Below, in pieces: positions 16,010 through 25,269 of a stretch of DNA of 64,000 bases. A program made the position numbers and the translations under genes. Source of the DNA: Anoxybacter fermentans. GTDB taxonomy: Bacteria > Bacillota > Halanaerobiia > DY22613. The notes under the pieces were generated by a model. It saw only the letters and a program-made list of their open reading frames with translations, was not told the DNA's origin and made no database searches. Location: contig NZ_CP016379.1 of assembly GCF_003991135.1 (NCBI RefSeq), forward strand, positions 62,001 to 126,000, in the 5' to 3' direction. The stretch's first letter is position 1. Each line of letters begins with the position of its first letter.

Positions 16010-17011
16010 ATGGGTAAAGAATTAGTACATGTTTATAGGGGGCAGTATGTGGAAAGTATTCACTATGGATCAGTGGTTGTGGTAAATGCTGAGGGAGAGT
16101 TAATCAAATCAGCAGGAGATCCAGATTTTAAAACTTTTATCCGTTCTGCTGCTAAACCGATTCAGGCGTTACCAGTAGTCTATTCAGGTGCAATGGAAAA
16201 ATATAATTTGACTCCGCGGGAATTAGCGGTTATGTGTGCTTCTCACAGCGGTGAAGAGATTCATATAGAGACGGTGCGGAGCATCTTAAAAAAGATTAAT
16301 GTACCTGAAGAAAAATTACTTTGCGGAGTTCATCCTCCATATCATAAACCCAGTGCAGAGGCATTGATCAAAGCAGGTATTGAACCTACTTCTATTTATT
16401 GTAACTGTAGCGGCAAACACGCAGCTATGTTAACTTTATGTATGTATTTTGGCTGGGATATAGATGGATATATTGAGTTAAAACATCCATTACAGCAGAT
16501 GATGTTGGAAGTTGTAAGTGATGTTACAGATGTACCAAAAGATGAATTCTGGTTAGGGGTTGACGGTTGTGGTGTTCCTGTTTTCGGAATGCCCCTTAAG
16601 AATATGGCCTTGGGATTTGCAAGGCTCTCCAAACCCGAATACCTAAAAGAGAAATATCGGAATGCAGCCCGGATCATTACAGAAGCCATGTACACCAATC
16701 CTATGCTTGTAGCTGGAACGGATAGGTTCTGTACAGATTTAATGAGGGTAATGAAAGGGAAAGTGGTTGCAAAGGCCGGTGCTGAAGCTGTTTATTGTGT
16801 AGGATTTATGGATAAAGGAATTGGACTAGCAGTAAAAATTGATGATGGTGGTAGAAGAGGTCGGGAAGTTGTGGTATTGAAGGCAATGGAAGATCTAGGT
16901 CTAATCAGTAAAGAAGAACTGGCCCAATTAAGAAAATACCGCCATCCGGTGATTAAAAATCATCATAATAAGGTAGTAGGTGAATTAAAACCAGTATTTA
17001 CTCTTAAGTAA
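16010..17011 (+). CDS. ansA: L-asparaginase, Rhizobium etli type II family
   Basis: 333 residues of the asparaginase_II family, unrelated to the classic bacterial amyloid-like asparaginases. Conserved blocks: GSVVVVNAEG near the N-terminus, IRSAAKPIQALP, MCASHSGEEIH, CNCSGKHAAML, GVDGCGVPVFGMPL and AGTDRFCTDLM. It would hydrolyse asparagine to aspartate and ammonia in the cytoplasm (no signal peptide). ATG start behind AAGGGGAGG. It is followed 20 bp later by an M20 amidohydrolase, so the two probably form an amino-acid or peptide salvage operon. Substrate inferred from family. Confidence 0.86.
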   Translation: MGKELVHVYRGQYVESIHYGSVVVVNAEGELIKSAGDPDFKTFIRSAAKPIQALPVVYSGAMEKYNLTPRELAVMCASHSGEEIHIETVRSILKKINVPEEKLLCGVHPPYHKPSAEALIKAGIEPTSIYCNCSGKHAAMLTLCMYFGWDIDGYIELKHPLQQMMLEVVSDVTDVPKDEFWLGVDGCGVPVFGMPLKNMALGFARLSKPEYLKEKYRNAARIITEAMYTNPMLVAGTDRFCTDLMRVMKGKVVAKAGAEAVYCVGFMDKGIGLAVKIDDGGRRGREVVVLKAMEDLGLISKEELAQLRKYRHPVIKNHHNKVVGELKPVFTLK

Positions 17012-17031
17012 AGATAAAGGGGGAAATAAAA

Positions 17032-18210
17032 TTGAAAAATCTAGAGAAGAAAATAGAAGAGTTAGCAGCAGCTATTGAAAAAGAGCTGATTGCTCTTCGG
17101 AGAGATTTTCATCAAAATCCTGAGCTGGGATTTGAGGAGATTGAAACCAGTAGAAAAGTTGCTGCTTATTTAGAAAAATTAGGAATTGAAATTAAAACCG
17201 GTGTTGGGCGAACCGGAGTTGTGGGAATTTTACAGGGTGATAGTCCAGGACCAGTAATTGCCTTTCGAGCAGATATGGACGCTTTACCGGTAACGGAAAA
17301 GACGGGTGTAGAATATGCTTCCAAAATCCCAGGTAAAATGCATGCATGTGGGCATGATGGACATACCGCTATACTTCTAGCTACTGCCAGGGTATTGAGT
17401 CAGCTTAAATCTGAGTTAAAGGGAACTGTCAAATTTATCTTTCAGCCCGCAGAAGAAGGACCAGGTGGAGCATTACCGATGATAGAAGATGGGGTTTTAA
17501 CCGACCCTGATGTGGATGCTATTTTCGGTCTTCATCTCTGGCCAGGCTTTAAAGTAGGAGAGATTGGGGTAGGTTATGGAGCAATAATGGCTGCACCTGA
17601 TCAGTTTACATTAAAGATTAGAGGAAGAGGAGGACACGGTTCGGCTCCCCATGAAGCGGTTGATGCCATTACAGTTGCCGCTCAGGTGATCAATGGGTTA
17701 CAGCATATTATAAGTCGTCAGATTGCTCCAACTCAACCGGTTGTAGTAACTATTGGCACAATTAAAGGCGGATATCGACATAATATTATTGCAGATGAAG
17801 TGGAGATGACGGGAACTGTCCGAACCTTAAGTCCAGCGGTTAGAGATGAAGTTCCGGAGCGAATGGAAGAGATTATTAAAGGAATTACTTCTGGTTTTGG
17901 AGCAGATTATGAATTGGAATATACTAAATTATATCCACCTGTAATAAATGATCAAAAGATGGTAGATCTGGTAAAGGAGGTAGCCAATAAAGTATTAGGC
18001 CCTGATGGGGTTAAGATTATAAAGGAGCCTTCTATGGGCGGTGAGGATTTTTCCTTTTATCTTGAGAAGGTTTCGGGGGCTTTTTTCAGATTGGGATGTA
18101 GCAGCGGTCCTGAAACCAGTTATCCGCTCCATCATCCTAAGTTTAACATTGACGAGAAGGCTTTGCTTTATGGGGTAAAACTATTCTGCAATCTGGCCTT
18201 TTCTTTTTAA
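17032..18210 (+). CDS. M20D-family amidohydrolase (N-acyl-amino-acid / hippurate hydrolase-like)
   Basis: 392 residues, usual for the family. Dimetal site: HACGHDGHTA near residue 105, the general-base Glu in AEEGPGGALPM, His in GLHLWPG, and the distal GGEDFSFYLE and LHHPKFN. A lid/dimerisation domain lies at about residues 185-295. Removes acyl groups from amino acids or opens related amide bonds in the cytoplasm. Starts at TTG 17032 behind AAGGGGGAAAT; no better ATG. Next to asparaginase. Auxin-conjugate hydrolase-like, N-acetyldiaminopimelate and hippurate specificities cannot be separated by sequence reading. Confidence 0.88.
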   Translation: MKNLEKKIEELAAAIEKELIALRRDFHQNPELGFEEIETSRKVAAYLEKLGIEIKTGVGRTGVVGILQGDSPGPVIAFRADMDALPVTEKTGVEYASKIPGKMHACGHDGHTAILLATARVLSQLKSELKGTVKFIFQPAEEGPGGALPMIEDGVLTDPDVDAIFGLHLWPGFKVGEIGVGYGAIMAAPDQFTLKIRGRGGHGSAPHEAVDAITVAAQVINGLQHIISRQIAPTQPVVVTIGTIKGGYRHNIIADEVEMTGTVRTLSPAVRDEVPERMEEIIKGITSGFGADYELEYTKLYPPVINDQKMVDLVKEVANKVLGPDGVKIIKEPSMGGEDFSFYLEKVSGAFFRLGCSSGPETSYPLHHPKFNIDEKALLYGVKLFCNLAFSF

Positions 18211-18238
18211 TCTAAACGGTTTTGGGGAGGGGAATATT

Positions 18239-20596
18239 GTGAAAAAAAAATGCCTCCTTTGCTGTTTTTTTCTCCTTATCTTTGCTATTAATTCCATGGC
18301 AGCTGATGATGCAGAAATTTATTTAAAGAATGCTTTACAACAATTGCATTTAGCGGAAAATTTTCAAGGTGAGATTATAACCAGAGTTTATCTTAATGAT
18401 AAAGTTTTTGACTATCGAACCGGGATTATAAAAGATGGCGGACGGGCTGATGTTAATAAGATGCACACATTTTGGCAGTTAAAAGGGACAGAAAGAGGAC
18501 GAAAAATCAGGGCTATTCCCTGGTTTTATCTACCACCGGATTTTTCCCTTGTTCAACATGCCCTGCCCACTAAGCCTATCTCTACAGTAAGTGAGCCATT
18601 ACAACGGATTGAAGATGATTATGAGATAAAAATTTTAGAGAAAAAGGATAGTCAAGCAATTTTTGAATTGGATAATGGATATGTGATTCAGAAAGTTACT
18701 TTTGATTTGAATAGAAATATTATTACCCAAATTCAGGTCTTCAATGCTTCAAAAAGAATAATGGCTACTATTGAATATGTTAATTGGAAAGAGTATTATT
18801 CAGGTGTATTATTACCGGAAAGAATTAAAGTTTTTGGGGAAGAAGGCCAACTGATGATGGAGCTAGTTTATCTTAACTGGAAGGTAAACCAGGGTGTAGA
18901 TAGGTTTGCCAATATTTTGCCTGCTAAATGGAATGAAGCTGTGGAAGAACTGAAAGCGAAAATTTTAGAAAAACCGGACCGTGATGAATACCACTATCAG
19001 TTGGCAAAATTATATGAAGAACAGAAGTTCTGGAGTAATGCGTTAGAAGAGCTGGATAAAGCTTTAGCTTTAAATCCGAAATTGGAATATCGAGAAGCTA
19101 TGGCCAGGGTTTATGAAAAGCTGGGTCAATATCAGGAAGCTATTAATGAGATGCTTATTGTGCTTGAGAAAAAAGAGACCGGTGCCGGTTATTACTTCCT
19201 GGGCAATCTATATACCCATATTGATAATCCATTGTTAGCCCGCCAGGCATATGAACAGGCGGTTGAATTGGATAGTGAAAATCTTATCTATTGGGAGCGA
19301 TTATTCTGGAATTATCGGAATAGTAGTCTGGATGATGAAAGGATGATGAAAAAAGCAATCTGGGCCGGGGAAAAACTGGTCAAGTTAGATCCCGAACGTT
19401 TTCAATACCGGATTTATTTGGGTGACTTATATCTGGATAGTGGTGAATTTGATAAGGCTTTCCTGCAGTATGAAAAAGCCCGGGAACTTAAACCGGAAAA
19501 AAGTTTGCCTTTGATTAAATTGGCCCAGTACTATGAAAAAGTAGGACAAATAGAGTTGGCTCAGGATATTTTAAAAGATGCAGTCAAAGTAGAAGAACAC
19601 TGGTGGAACTATTTGCAGTTGGGCGATTTTTATCTACGTCAGGCACAGATTGAAGATGCACTGGCTTCTTATCAGCTGTCGTTACAGTTAAATCCCCATA
19701 ATACGGATCTGGCTATTAAACTGGGTAGAGTTCTCTGGCAGTTAGGACGGGAAAAAGATGCTAAAAAGTATTGGTATCAAGCTCTACAGTATGAAGAAGC
19801 CAATATCTATACATATATTAAAGTTGGAGAAATTCTTTTAGAGTATAATCTGACAAAAGAGGCAGAAGAAGTCTTTATGAAGGCTATTAAACGTTTTCAA
19901 TTATTTGATACCCGGGGTAGCGAATCTGGACTTTCAAAGGCTTACGAAAAGATTGGGCTTATGTATCTTGAAAAAGACCCGGCATATGCTATCAGTTCTT
20001 TTGAAAAGTCATATGCTTATTGGCCCGGAAGTATTGCGGCTCAATACCTGGGTTTACGGGAATTAAAACGGGGAAATCTGGATCTTGCAATCAAATATTG
20101 GAGTGAAGCAAATTTACTGGATGGTGACAATATCAAACCGTATATTTATCTGACGGTGGTTAAAGGCTTAAGAGGTGAAGTAGTGGGAACTGAGAATCAG
20201 GAGTTAAGCTCAATATATAAGTTTTTAAGTTTAGAAGAAAGAGAGTTATTGAGCAAATTTTTTGGGTATTTTTCAACAGTACGTGCTCTGAGAAATGAAG
20301 CAGAAAATACTCACAAAGAAGCAGATGATGCTTTCCGTAACGGAATGCATGATTTTTTACGTGGAAATTTACTTGATGCAGTGGTAGAGTTTAAACGTGC
20401 AGTTGAAATAGATAAACAGTTTAAAAAAGGGCATTTTTTCCTGGGAATTGTTTTATCTCTTCTAAATCGGCCGGATGAAGCAGAGAAACATTTTAAGATT
20501 ATCCAGAATTATTATGCTGGTAGTAATGCTGCCCGGGCTTCGGGGGAACTGAATCAGATTGTTCAAAAACTTTTCTGGAAAGTTAAAATTTTATAA
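18239..20596 (+). CDS. Exported LolA-like / TPR-repeat protein
   Basis: 785 residues. An N-terminal signal peptide (KKKCLLCCFFLLIFAINSMA, likely cleaved at AMA-like SMAAD) leads into a region of about 200 residues with alternating beta-strand patterns like LolA/MucB lipoprotein-carrier folds (YLKNALQQLHLAENFQGEII, then EYVNWKEYYSGVLLPERIKVF). From about residue 235 to the end come roughly twelve or more tetratricopeptide repeats (for example WSNALEELDKALALNP, YQEAINEMLIVL, FDKAFLQYEKARELKPE). GTG start behind GGGGAGGGGA. TPR arrays bind other proteins; here they would act outside the membrane. I do not recognise a named family, and no partner is evident next to it. Confidence 0.75.
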   Translation: MKKKCLLCCFFLLIFAINSMAADDAEIYLKNALQQLHLAENFQGEIITRVYLNDKVFDYRTGIIKDGGRADVNKMHTFWQLKGTERGRKIRAIPWFYLPPDFSLVQHALPTKPISTVSEPLQRIEDDYEIKILEKKDSQAIFELDNGYVIQKVTFDLNRNIITQIQVFNASKRIMATIEYVNWKEYYSGVLLPERIKVFGEEGQLMMELVYLNWKVNQGVDRFANILPAKWNEAVEELKAKILEKPDRDEYHYQLAKLYEEQKFWSNALEELDKALALNPKLEYREAMARVYEKLGQYQEAINEMLIVLEKKETGAGYYFLGNLYTHIDNPLLARQAYEQAVELDSENLIYWERLFWNYRNSSLDDERMMKKAIWAGEKLVKLDPERFQYRIYLGDLYLDSGEFDKAFLQYEKARELKPEKSLPLIKLAQYYEKVGQIELAQDILKDAVKVEEHWWNYLQLGDFYLRQAQIEDALASYQLSLQLNPHNTDLAIKLGRVLWQLGREKDAKKYWYQALQYEEANIYTYIKVGEILLEYNLTKEAEEVFMKAIKRFQLFDTRGSESGLSKAYEKIGLMYLEKDPAYAISSFEKSYAYWPGSIAAQYLGLRELKRGNLDLAIKYWSEANLLDGDNIKPYIYLTVVKGLRGEVVGTENQELSSIYKFLSLEERELLSKFFGYFSTVRALRNEAENTHKEADDAFRNGMHDFLRGNLLDAVVEFKRAVEIDKQFKKGHFFLGIVLSLLNRPDEAEKHFKIIQNYYAGSNAARASGELNQIVQKLFWKVKIL

Positions 20597-20663
20597 AGAA
20601 ATAGAGGATTTTTCTTTCGCATATCGAAATAATATATAAAATCTGAGTAGGAGGTAGGAATAG

Positions 20664-21824
20664 ATGAAAGCCATAGTGAACGGAAAAGTTTATACAATGG
20701 CAGGAGCAGTGTTGGACCAGGGTACTATCCTGATAAAGGATGGAAAAATTACAGCAGTAGGTGAAAATATTGATATCCCGTCTGACGCTGAAATTATTGA
20801 TGCCAAAGGTAAAATTGTTACCCCCGGATTTATTGATGCTCATACCCATTTAGGGATTGGAGAAGAGGGGATCCGTTGGGAAGGTGCTGATTATAATGAA
20901 ATTTCCAATCCGGTAACTCCTCATTTGCGGGCTATTGATGCTATTAATCCTGAAGATGAGGGCTTTAAAGATGCAGTCAAAGGTGGAATAACAACAGTTA
21001 TGACTGGCCCTGGTAGTGCTAATGTTATAGGTGGAGAAAATCTGGTTATGAAAACCTATGGTCGAACTGTAGATGAGATGGTTCTCCGCAATCCTGCGGG
21101 GTTAAAAGGTGCTTTTGGTGAAAATCCCAAACGGGTTTATGGAACCAGAATGGTACCTCAGTCTCCAGTAACCCGGATGGCAACAGCTGCACTGATGCGG
21201 AAAGCTCTGGTTGATGCCCAAAATTACTTAAATAAATTGGAGCAGGCTGAAAAAGAGGGTAAAAAACCTGAGAGAGACCTGGAGAAAGAAAATCTGGTCC
21301 GTCTTCTAAAAAAAGAAATTCCTCTCCGTGCCCATGCCCATCGTGCAGATGATATTTTAACAATTTTGCGGATTGCAAAAGAGTTCGATATTGAAGTTAC
21401 TTTAGAGCACTGTACTGAAGGACATAAGATTGCGGATATCATTGCTGAAGCGGGTGTACCTGCAATTGTTGGTCCATCCTTGACCTCAAGGGCCAAATAT
21501 GAATTAAAGGATCGGACCTTTGAAACTCCCGGTATTCTGGCTAAAGCTGGTGTAAAAGTGGCTTTGATGACTGACCATCCTGTAATTCCTGTGCATTATC
21601 TGCCTATTTGTGCAGGATTAGCAGTTCGTCATGGTATGCCAGAAATGGAAGCTTTAAAAGCTATCACTATCAATGCTGCTGAAATTCTGGGTGTAGCTGA
21701 TAGGGTAGGTAGTATAGAGGTTGGTAAAGATGCGGATATTGTCATTTTTGACGGGCATCCATTAGAGACCATGACTAAAGTTGTGAAGGTATTTATTAAT
21801 GGCGAAGAGGTATATAGTGGTTAA
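20664..21824 (+). CDS. Amidohydrolase, imidazolonepropionase/prolidase-like
   Basis: 386 residues, metal-dependent hydrolase of the amidohydrolase superfamily. N-terminal beta-sandwich (GTILIKDGKITAVGENI), metal motif FIDAHTHLG (His60, His62), later His in RAHAHRADD and LEHCTEGHK, and the Asp of ALMTDHPVIPVH; GKDADIVIFDGHP closes the sandwich. Resembles proteins annotated as imidazolonepropionase-related or Xaa-Pro dipeptidase-like amidohydrolases; no histidine-degradation genes are near, so HutI is unlikely. Cytoplasmic. ATG start behind AGGAGGT. Single gene with its own terminator. Confidence 0.85.
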   Translation: MKAIVNGKVYTMAGAVLDQGTILIKDGKITAVGENIDIPSDAEIIDAKGKIVTPGFIDAHTHLGIGEEGIRWEGADYNEISNPVTPHLRAIDAINPEDEGFKDAVKGGITTVMTGPGSANVIGGENLVMKTYGRTVDEMVLRNPAGLKGAFGENPKRVYGTRMVPQSPVTRMATAALMRKALVDAQNYLNKLEQAEKEGKKPERDLEKENLVRLLKKEIPLRAHAHRADDILTILRIAKEFDIEVTLEHCTEGHKIADIIAEAGVPAIVGPSLTSRAKYELKDRTFETPGILAKAGVKVALMTDHPVIPVHYLPICAGLAVRHGMPEMEALKAITINAAEILGVADRVGSIEVGKDADIVIFDGHPLETMTKVVKVFINGEEVYSG

Positions 21825-21829
21825 GATGC

Positions 21830-21870
21830 AAAAACCCTAACTGTTAAAGAATGGCAGTTGGGGTTTTTTA
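21830..21870 (+). terminator. Rho-independent terminator
   Basis: AAAAACCCTAACTG pairs with CAGTTGGGGTTTTT around an A-rich loop. It ends the amidohydrolase transcript. Confidence 0.85.
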
Positions 21871-21901
21871 GTTTATTTGTATTCTTTTTTTAAATGATCA
21901 A

Positions 21902-22110
21902 ACTGCAAAAAGCTAATTTTGAGCGAAATAGAAATTTTTCACTAAATCATCTTAGTGAGATTTTCGACGAAATAAGGCCTCATCACAGAAGGTGATGAGC
22001 TAATCAAGGGCCGGGAGGGCCTATTGATTAGGAAGCCTTATTTCGGCGGAAATCGAGCTTTAGATGATTCGAAAAATTTCTCAAGAAGTGAAAAATTAGC
22101 TTTTTGCAGT
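21902..22110 (+). repeat. Dispersed multi-stem palindromic repeat, copy 3 (longest, 209 bp)
   Basis: Forward orientation, outer arms perfect. The second stem is AATCATCT/AGATGATT instead of AACCATCT/AGATGGTT, a compensated C-G to T-A change. Central CTCATCAC/GTGATGAG and CTAATCAA/TTGATTAG hairpins are present. Its right end TTGCAG lies 18 bp before a TAAAAT upstream of the next gene. Confidence 0.9.
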
Positions 22111-22177
22111 TTAACTATTATATGTGATAAAATATAATTAAGTAGTTTATTCGATTAAATTGGGGTGATTTAAGAGT

Positions 22178-23653
22178 ATGTTAAACCGCTGGGTATATAT
22201 TACAGGGTTTTTGATGATAATTTTTTTGTTTTTTTCAGTGCCAGCTTTTGCAGATACAGTAGAAGAAGAGATAAAAGCTTTTCTTAAGACTGTAGAAATT
22301 ACTCCTAAAAGAGATGTAGTTGAGATTCAGCTGGTTTTTGACAGGAATATTGAGTTTAGTGATTTTACCATTAACAATCCACCACGGTTTGTGATCGATA
22401 TTAAGGATGGGCGTTATAGTCACTGGTATAGGCAGTTTACACAAAAAGATCCTCTGTTAAAAGAGTTGAGAATTTTCCATAACCGGAATGGGTTGCGAAT
22501 TGTTGCAGAATTGAAGTATATAGGACCCTGGTATGGGATTTTCTGGGATGAAAAGAGCAAAACTTTAAAAATGACTATCCACCGTCTTTTTATGAAAAAA
22601 AAGTACACACTTTTGGCTCCCGGGATTAAATATTTTCAAATAAGAAAAGGACTTTTTGATGGCCCGGTGATGATTCAGGCCCTGGAAGTTGAAGTGGCAC
22701 CTTTTGTTGAGGGAAGAAAGGTTTTAGAAGAAATTGGAGCTATTGTTCCTGGCCCGAAAATAACACTGAAAACTGCCTTTAAAAAAGGCGGTTTAAGGGG
22801 ATTTATGAAAGTAAGTGACCTTGTAAAACAGGAGCAGGCATTTGCTGGAATCAATGGAGGGTACTTTGCTCCTGACGGCCACCCTTTGGGTTTGTTAATC
22901 AAAGACGGAAAGCTGGTAAGTGCTCCTATTTATAATAGAACAGCCTGGGGGATAGATAAAGATGGGCGAATGTTGATGGATAGGGTTTCATTTAAAGCTG
23001 AGGTGATAATTAAAGGGGAAAATTATGAACTTTCAGGCTTTAATAGGTCCAGATATTCCGATGAATTGGTTCTTTACTCATCGACCTATGGTTTAACTAC
23101 TGGTACCAACCAGTGGGGGATTGAAGCTGTAATTAAAAATGGACAGGTAACGGCCATCAATCGGGGTAACAGTGTTATTCCTGCCGATGGATGGGTTCTT
23201 TCAGCCCATGGTATTTATAAACCTTTGTTGGAAAAACTGAAGGTCGGGGATAAGGTTGAAATAAACCTTAAATTAAGTCCCGATTGGCTTAAGGAAGGTA
23301 TTGTGGAAGCTATAGGTGGAGGACCCAGATTGGTAGAGGATGGTATAGTTAAAATTAGCGGTAAAGAAGAGAAGTTTCTGCCCGATATCCTTAAAGGAAG
23401 GGCACCGCGTACCGCTATTGGTATTACTCCCGAAAACAATCTGCTAATGGTGGTAGTCGATGGCCGTTCAGAATATAGTATTGGTATGACTTTGAGGGAA
23501 TTGGCCGAACTTATGATTTCAATAGGAGCCAGTCAGGCTATGAATCTGGATGGTGGTAAATCTTCCACAATGGTAATTAGAGGTAGAGTTTTTAACTTAC
23601 CTTCCAGTGGAGAGATTCCTGTGCACAATAGTTTAATCATTAAGCTGGACTAA
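22178..23653 (+). CDS. Secreted AMIN-like / phosphodiester glycosidase (NAGPA-domain) protein
   Basis: 491 residues. Signal peptide or N-terminal anchor (FLMIIFLFFSVPAFAD), then an AMIN-like beta domain at about 30-150 (DVVEIQLVFDRNIEFSDF, PPRFVIDIKDG), then a NAGPA domain from about 200 to the end. Typical NAGPA blocks are AGINGGYFAPDGHPLGLLI, GGGPRLVEDG, RAPRTAIGI, MVVVDGRSEYSIGMTLREL and AMNLDGGKSSTMV. NAGPA enzymes split GlcNAc from phosphodiesters; bacterial members are thought to act on cell-wall or exopolysaccharide links. AMIN domains bind the cell wall, fitting an envelope role. ATG start with GGGGTGATTT ahead. Confidence 0.87.
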   Translation: MLNRWVYITGFLMIIFLFFSVPAFADTVEEEIKAFLKTVEITPKRDVVEIQLVFDRNIEFSDFTINNPPRFVIDIKDGRYSHWYRQFTQKDPLLKELRIFHNRNGLRIVAELKYIGPWYGIFWDEKSKTLKMTIHRLFMKKKYTLLAPGIKYFQIRKGLFDGPVMIQALEVEVAPFVEGRKVLEEIGAIVPGPKITLKTAFKKGGLRGFMKVSDLVKQEQAFAGINGGYFAPDGHPLGLLIKDGKLVSAPIYNRTAWGIDKDGRMLMDRVSFKAEVIIKGENYELSGFNRSRYSDELVLYSSTYGLTTGTNQWGIEAVIKNGQVTAINRGNSVIPADGWVLSAHGIYKPLLEKLKVGDKVEINLKLSPDWLKEGIVEAIGGGPRLVEDGIVKISGKEEKFLPDILKGRAPRTAIGITPENNLLMVVVDGRSEYSIGMTLRELAELMISIGASQAMNLDGGKSSTMVIRGRVFNLPSSGEIPVHNSLIIKLD

Positions 23654-23678
23654 AGAGATTTTTTATAGTTGTTATGAG

Positions 23679-23930
23679 TTAACATTTATTTCTAGCATTC
23701 TGGTACTGTATCAATTTTTCAGTATAGCGTTGGCCTTCCTCAAGTTGAGCTGCTGGAATGAAAACCCTGATTAGTTCATTTTTGTCATGAAGATAATCGT
23801 GAAGTAAGGTAGATGGAGGAGCACAGATGCTTACAGCTATTCCTTTACTTTCTAAAAGAGAACGGAGCAGGTTGACCTCAAAAAAGGAATCAGATGTATA
23901 GATACAGATCCATTTTTGATTACTTTCCAT
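23679..23930 (-). CDS. DUF2007-like small protein
   Basis: 83 residues from the chosen start (MESNQKWICIYTSDSF); the open frame extends to 23978, but those 16 residues (MSNNIFIRN...) lack a ribosome site and family likeness. Features such as FEVNLLRSLLESKGIAV, an inner hydrophobic strand and a final LIRVFIPAAQLEEGQRYTEKL fit the DUF2007 'putative signal transducing protein' family, a small ferredoxin-like fold of unknown function. Minus strand, tail-to-tail with the NAGPA gene and head-to-head with tsaE. Function unknown. Confidence 0.7.
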   Translation of the reverse strand: MESNQKWICIYTSDSFFEVNLLRSLLESKGIAVSICAPPSTLLHDYLHDKNELIRVFIPAAQLEEGQRYTEKLIQYQNARNKC

Positions 23931-24014
23931 ATATATCATCTCTTTTCTAATATTTCTAATAAAGATATTATTCGACATATAATAGAAATATCCTTCCTCT
24001 ATAAAGGCATTTTA

Positions 24015-24043
24015 TTGACGAAGCTGGTAAAATATATTATAAT
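24015..24043 (+). promoter_or_regulatory. Probable sigma-A promoter for tsaE operon
   Basis: TTGACG (24015-24020), 17-bp spacer, TATAAT (24038-24043), 58 bp before the tsaE start. Confidence 0.65.
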
Positions 24044-24101
24044 CTGATTAGTCATAACTGGAAAAACTAAGATATAGGCTTTCAGATTGGAGGCAAAGGT
24101 T

Positions 24102-24572
24102 ATGTTTTTGTATACCACTAATTCTCCTGAAGAAACGGTTGACTTTGGTAAAAAACTGGGCAAACTTATTGAACCCGGAATGGTAATTTTGCTTATAGGT
24201 GATTTGGGGGCTGGCAAGACCTGTTTAGCAGGGGGGATTTTAAAGGCCCTGGGTGTAGAGGATTATGTAACAAGTCCCACCTATACTCTGGTTAATGAAT
24301 ATTGGGGAAGTTTGCCTGTTGCTCATTTTGATCTTTATCGCCTGGATGAACCTGATCAGCTTTTTGATATTGGCTTTGAGGAATATCTGGACGGTGAACG
24401 GGTAGTATTAATAGAATGGCCGGAAAGGGCCAATGGATATCTTCCTCCTACTCATTTAAAGGTTGAGCTCACCGGCGAAGGAGAGCGGAGAAATATTAGT
24501 CTGGTTCCTGTTGGTGCGAAATATAGAGACTTATGTGAGAGGATGAAGGACTTTGTTGGTGCTGGGGATTGA
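24102..24572 (+). CDS. tsaE: tRNA t6A biosynthesis ATPase TsaE
   Basis: 156 residues. P-loop [14 protein letters not shown] near residue 36, then [19 protein letters not shown] and [11 protein letters not shown], all TsaE hallmarks. TsaE drives turnover of the TsaB-TsaD complex that adds threonylcarbamoyl to A37 of ANN-decoding tRNAs. A TTG at 24087 also opens the frame, but ATG 24102 has GGAGG at 8 bp and gives MFLYTTNS. The end overlaps tsaB by 20 bp. Cytoplasmic; first gene of the tsaE-tsaB-rimI-tsaD cluster. Confidence 0.94.
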   Translation: MFLYTTNSPEETVDFGKKLGKLIEPGMVILLIGDLGAGKTCLAGGILKALGVEDYVTSPTYTLVNEYWGSLPVAHFDLYRLDEPDQLFDIGFEEYLDGERVVLIEWPERANGYLPPTHLKVELTGEGERRNISLVPVGAKYRDLCERMKDFVGAGD

Positions 24573-25269
24573 TACATCTACCAAAGTAGGCGGACTGGGA
24601 TTGTATGACAGTGAGAAAGGTTTAATTGGTGAGAATAATCTTACCTTAGAACGAACCCATTCTGAAAGGTTAATGCCGATGTTGGAGATGCTGCTTAAAG
24701 CAGCCGATTTAACAGTCCAGGATCTGGATGGTTTTGCCGTGACTCTGGGCCCCGGTTCATTTACCGGAATCAGGATTGGGGTGACAACAGCCAAAACCCT
24801 GGCTCAGATAACGGAAAAACCGATTGTTGGGGTATCGACACTGGAAGTTACGGCTTTTAATCTGGTAATGACTCCCGGATTAATCTGTCCTATTTTTGAT
24901 GCCCGGAATCGCCGGGTTTATACTGCCAGATTCTACGGGAATCAGGGTGGGTTGGAACGTATAACTGAAGATGCAAGCTGTACTATTGATCAGTTGGTAG
25001 ATGAGTTAAAAGATGAAAAAGGCCCAATTTATTTTGTTGGAGATGCAGTCTCATTATATAAAGATATGTTACGGTCTGAACTAAGAGAGAGAGTTCTTTT
25101 TCCACCTTATTCTCTCCAATTGCCAAGAGGAGGAACAGTTGCTGAATTGGGGTATCAGGCACTGAACAGAGGTAAAAAGGACGATTTATTTGCACTGACA
25201 CCCAATTATTTAAAACCATCTCAGGCTGAGATAAACTGGCAGAAAAAATATGGGAAGCAGGTGAAGTAG
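24553..25269 (+). CDS. tsaB: tRNA t6A biosynthesis scaffold protein TsaB
   Basis: 238 residues of the ASKHA fold: [17 protein letters not shown] at the N-terminus, [11 protein letters not shown], and [15 protein letters not shown], which is diagnostic. TsaB is an inactive TsaD paralogue that scaffolds the t6A complex. TTG start, overlapping tsaE by 20 bp with GAAGGA as ribosome site, suggesting coupled translation. It ends one base before rimI. Confidence 0.94.
   Translation: MLVLGIDTSTKVGGLGLYDSEKGLIGENNLTLERTHSERLMPMLEMLLKAADLTVQDLDGFAVTLGPGSFTGIRIGVTTAKTLAQITEKPIVGVSTLEVTAFNLVMTPGLICPIFDARNRRVYTARFYGNQGGLERITEDASCTIDQLVDELKDEKGPIYFVGDAVSLYKDMLRSELRERVLFPPYSLQLPRGGTVAELGYQALNRGKKDDLFALTPNYLKPSQAEINWQKKYGKQVK

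Noticed and set aside
20664-21824. HutI (imidazolonepropionase) of histidine degradation
   Set aside because: The fold fits the superfamily, but there are no histidine-degradation neighbours and the metal-site spacing only supports a general amidohydrolase call.
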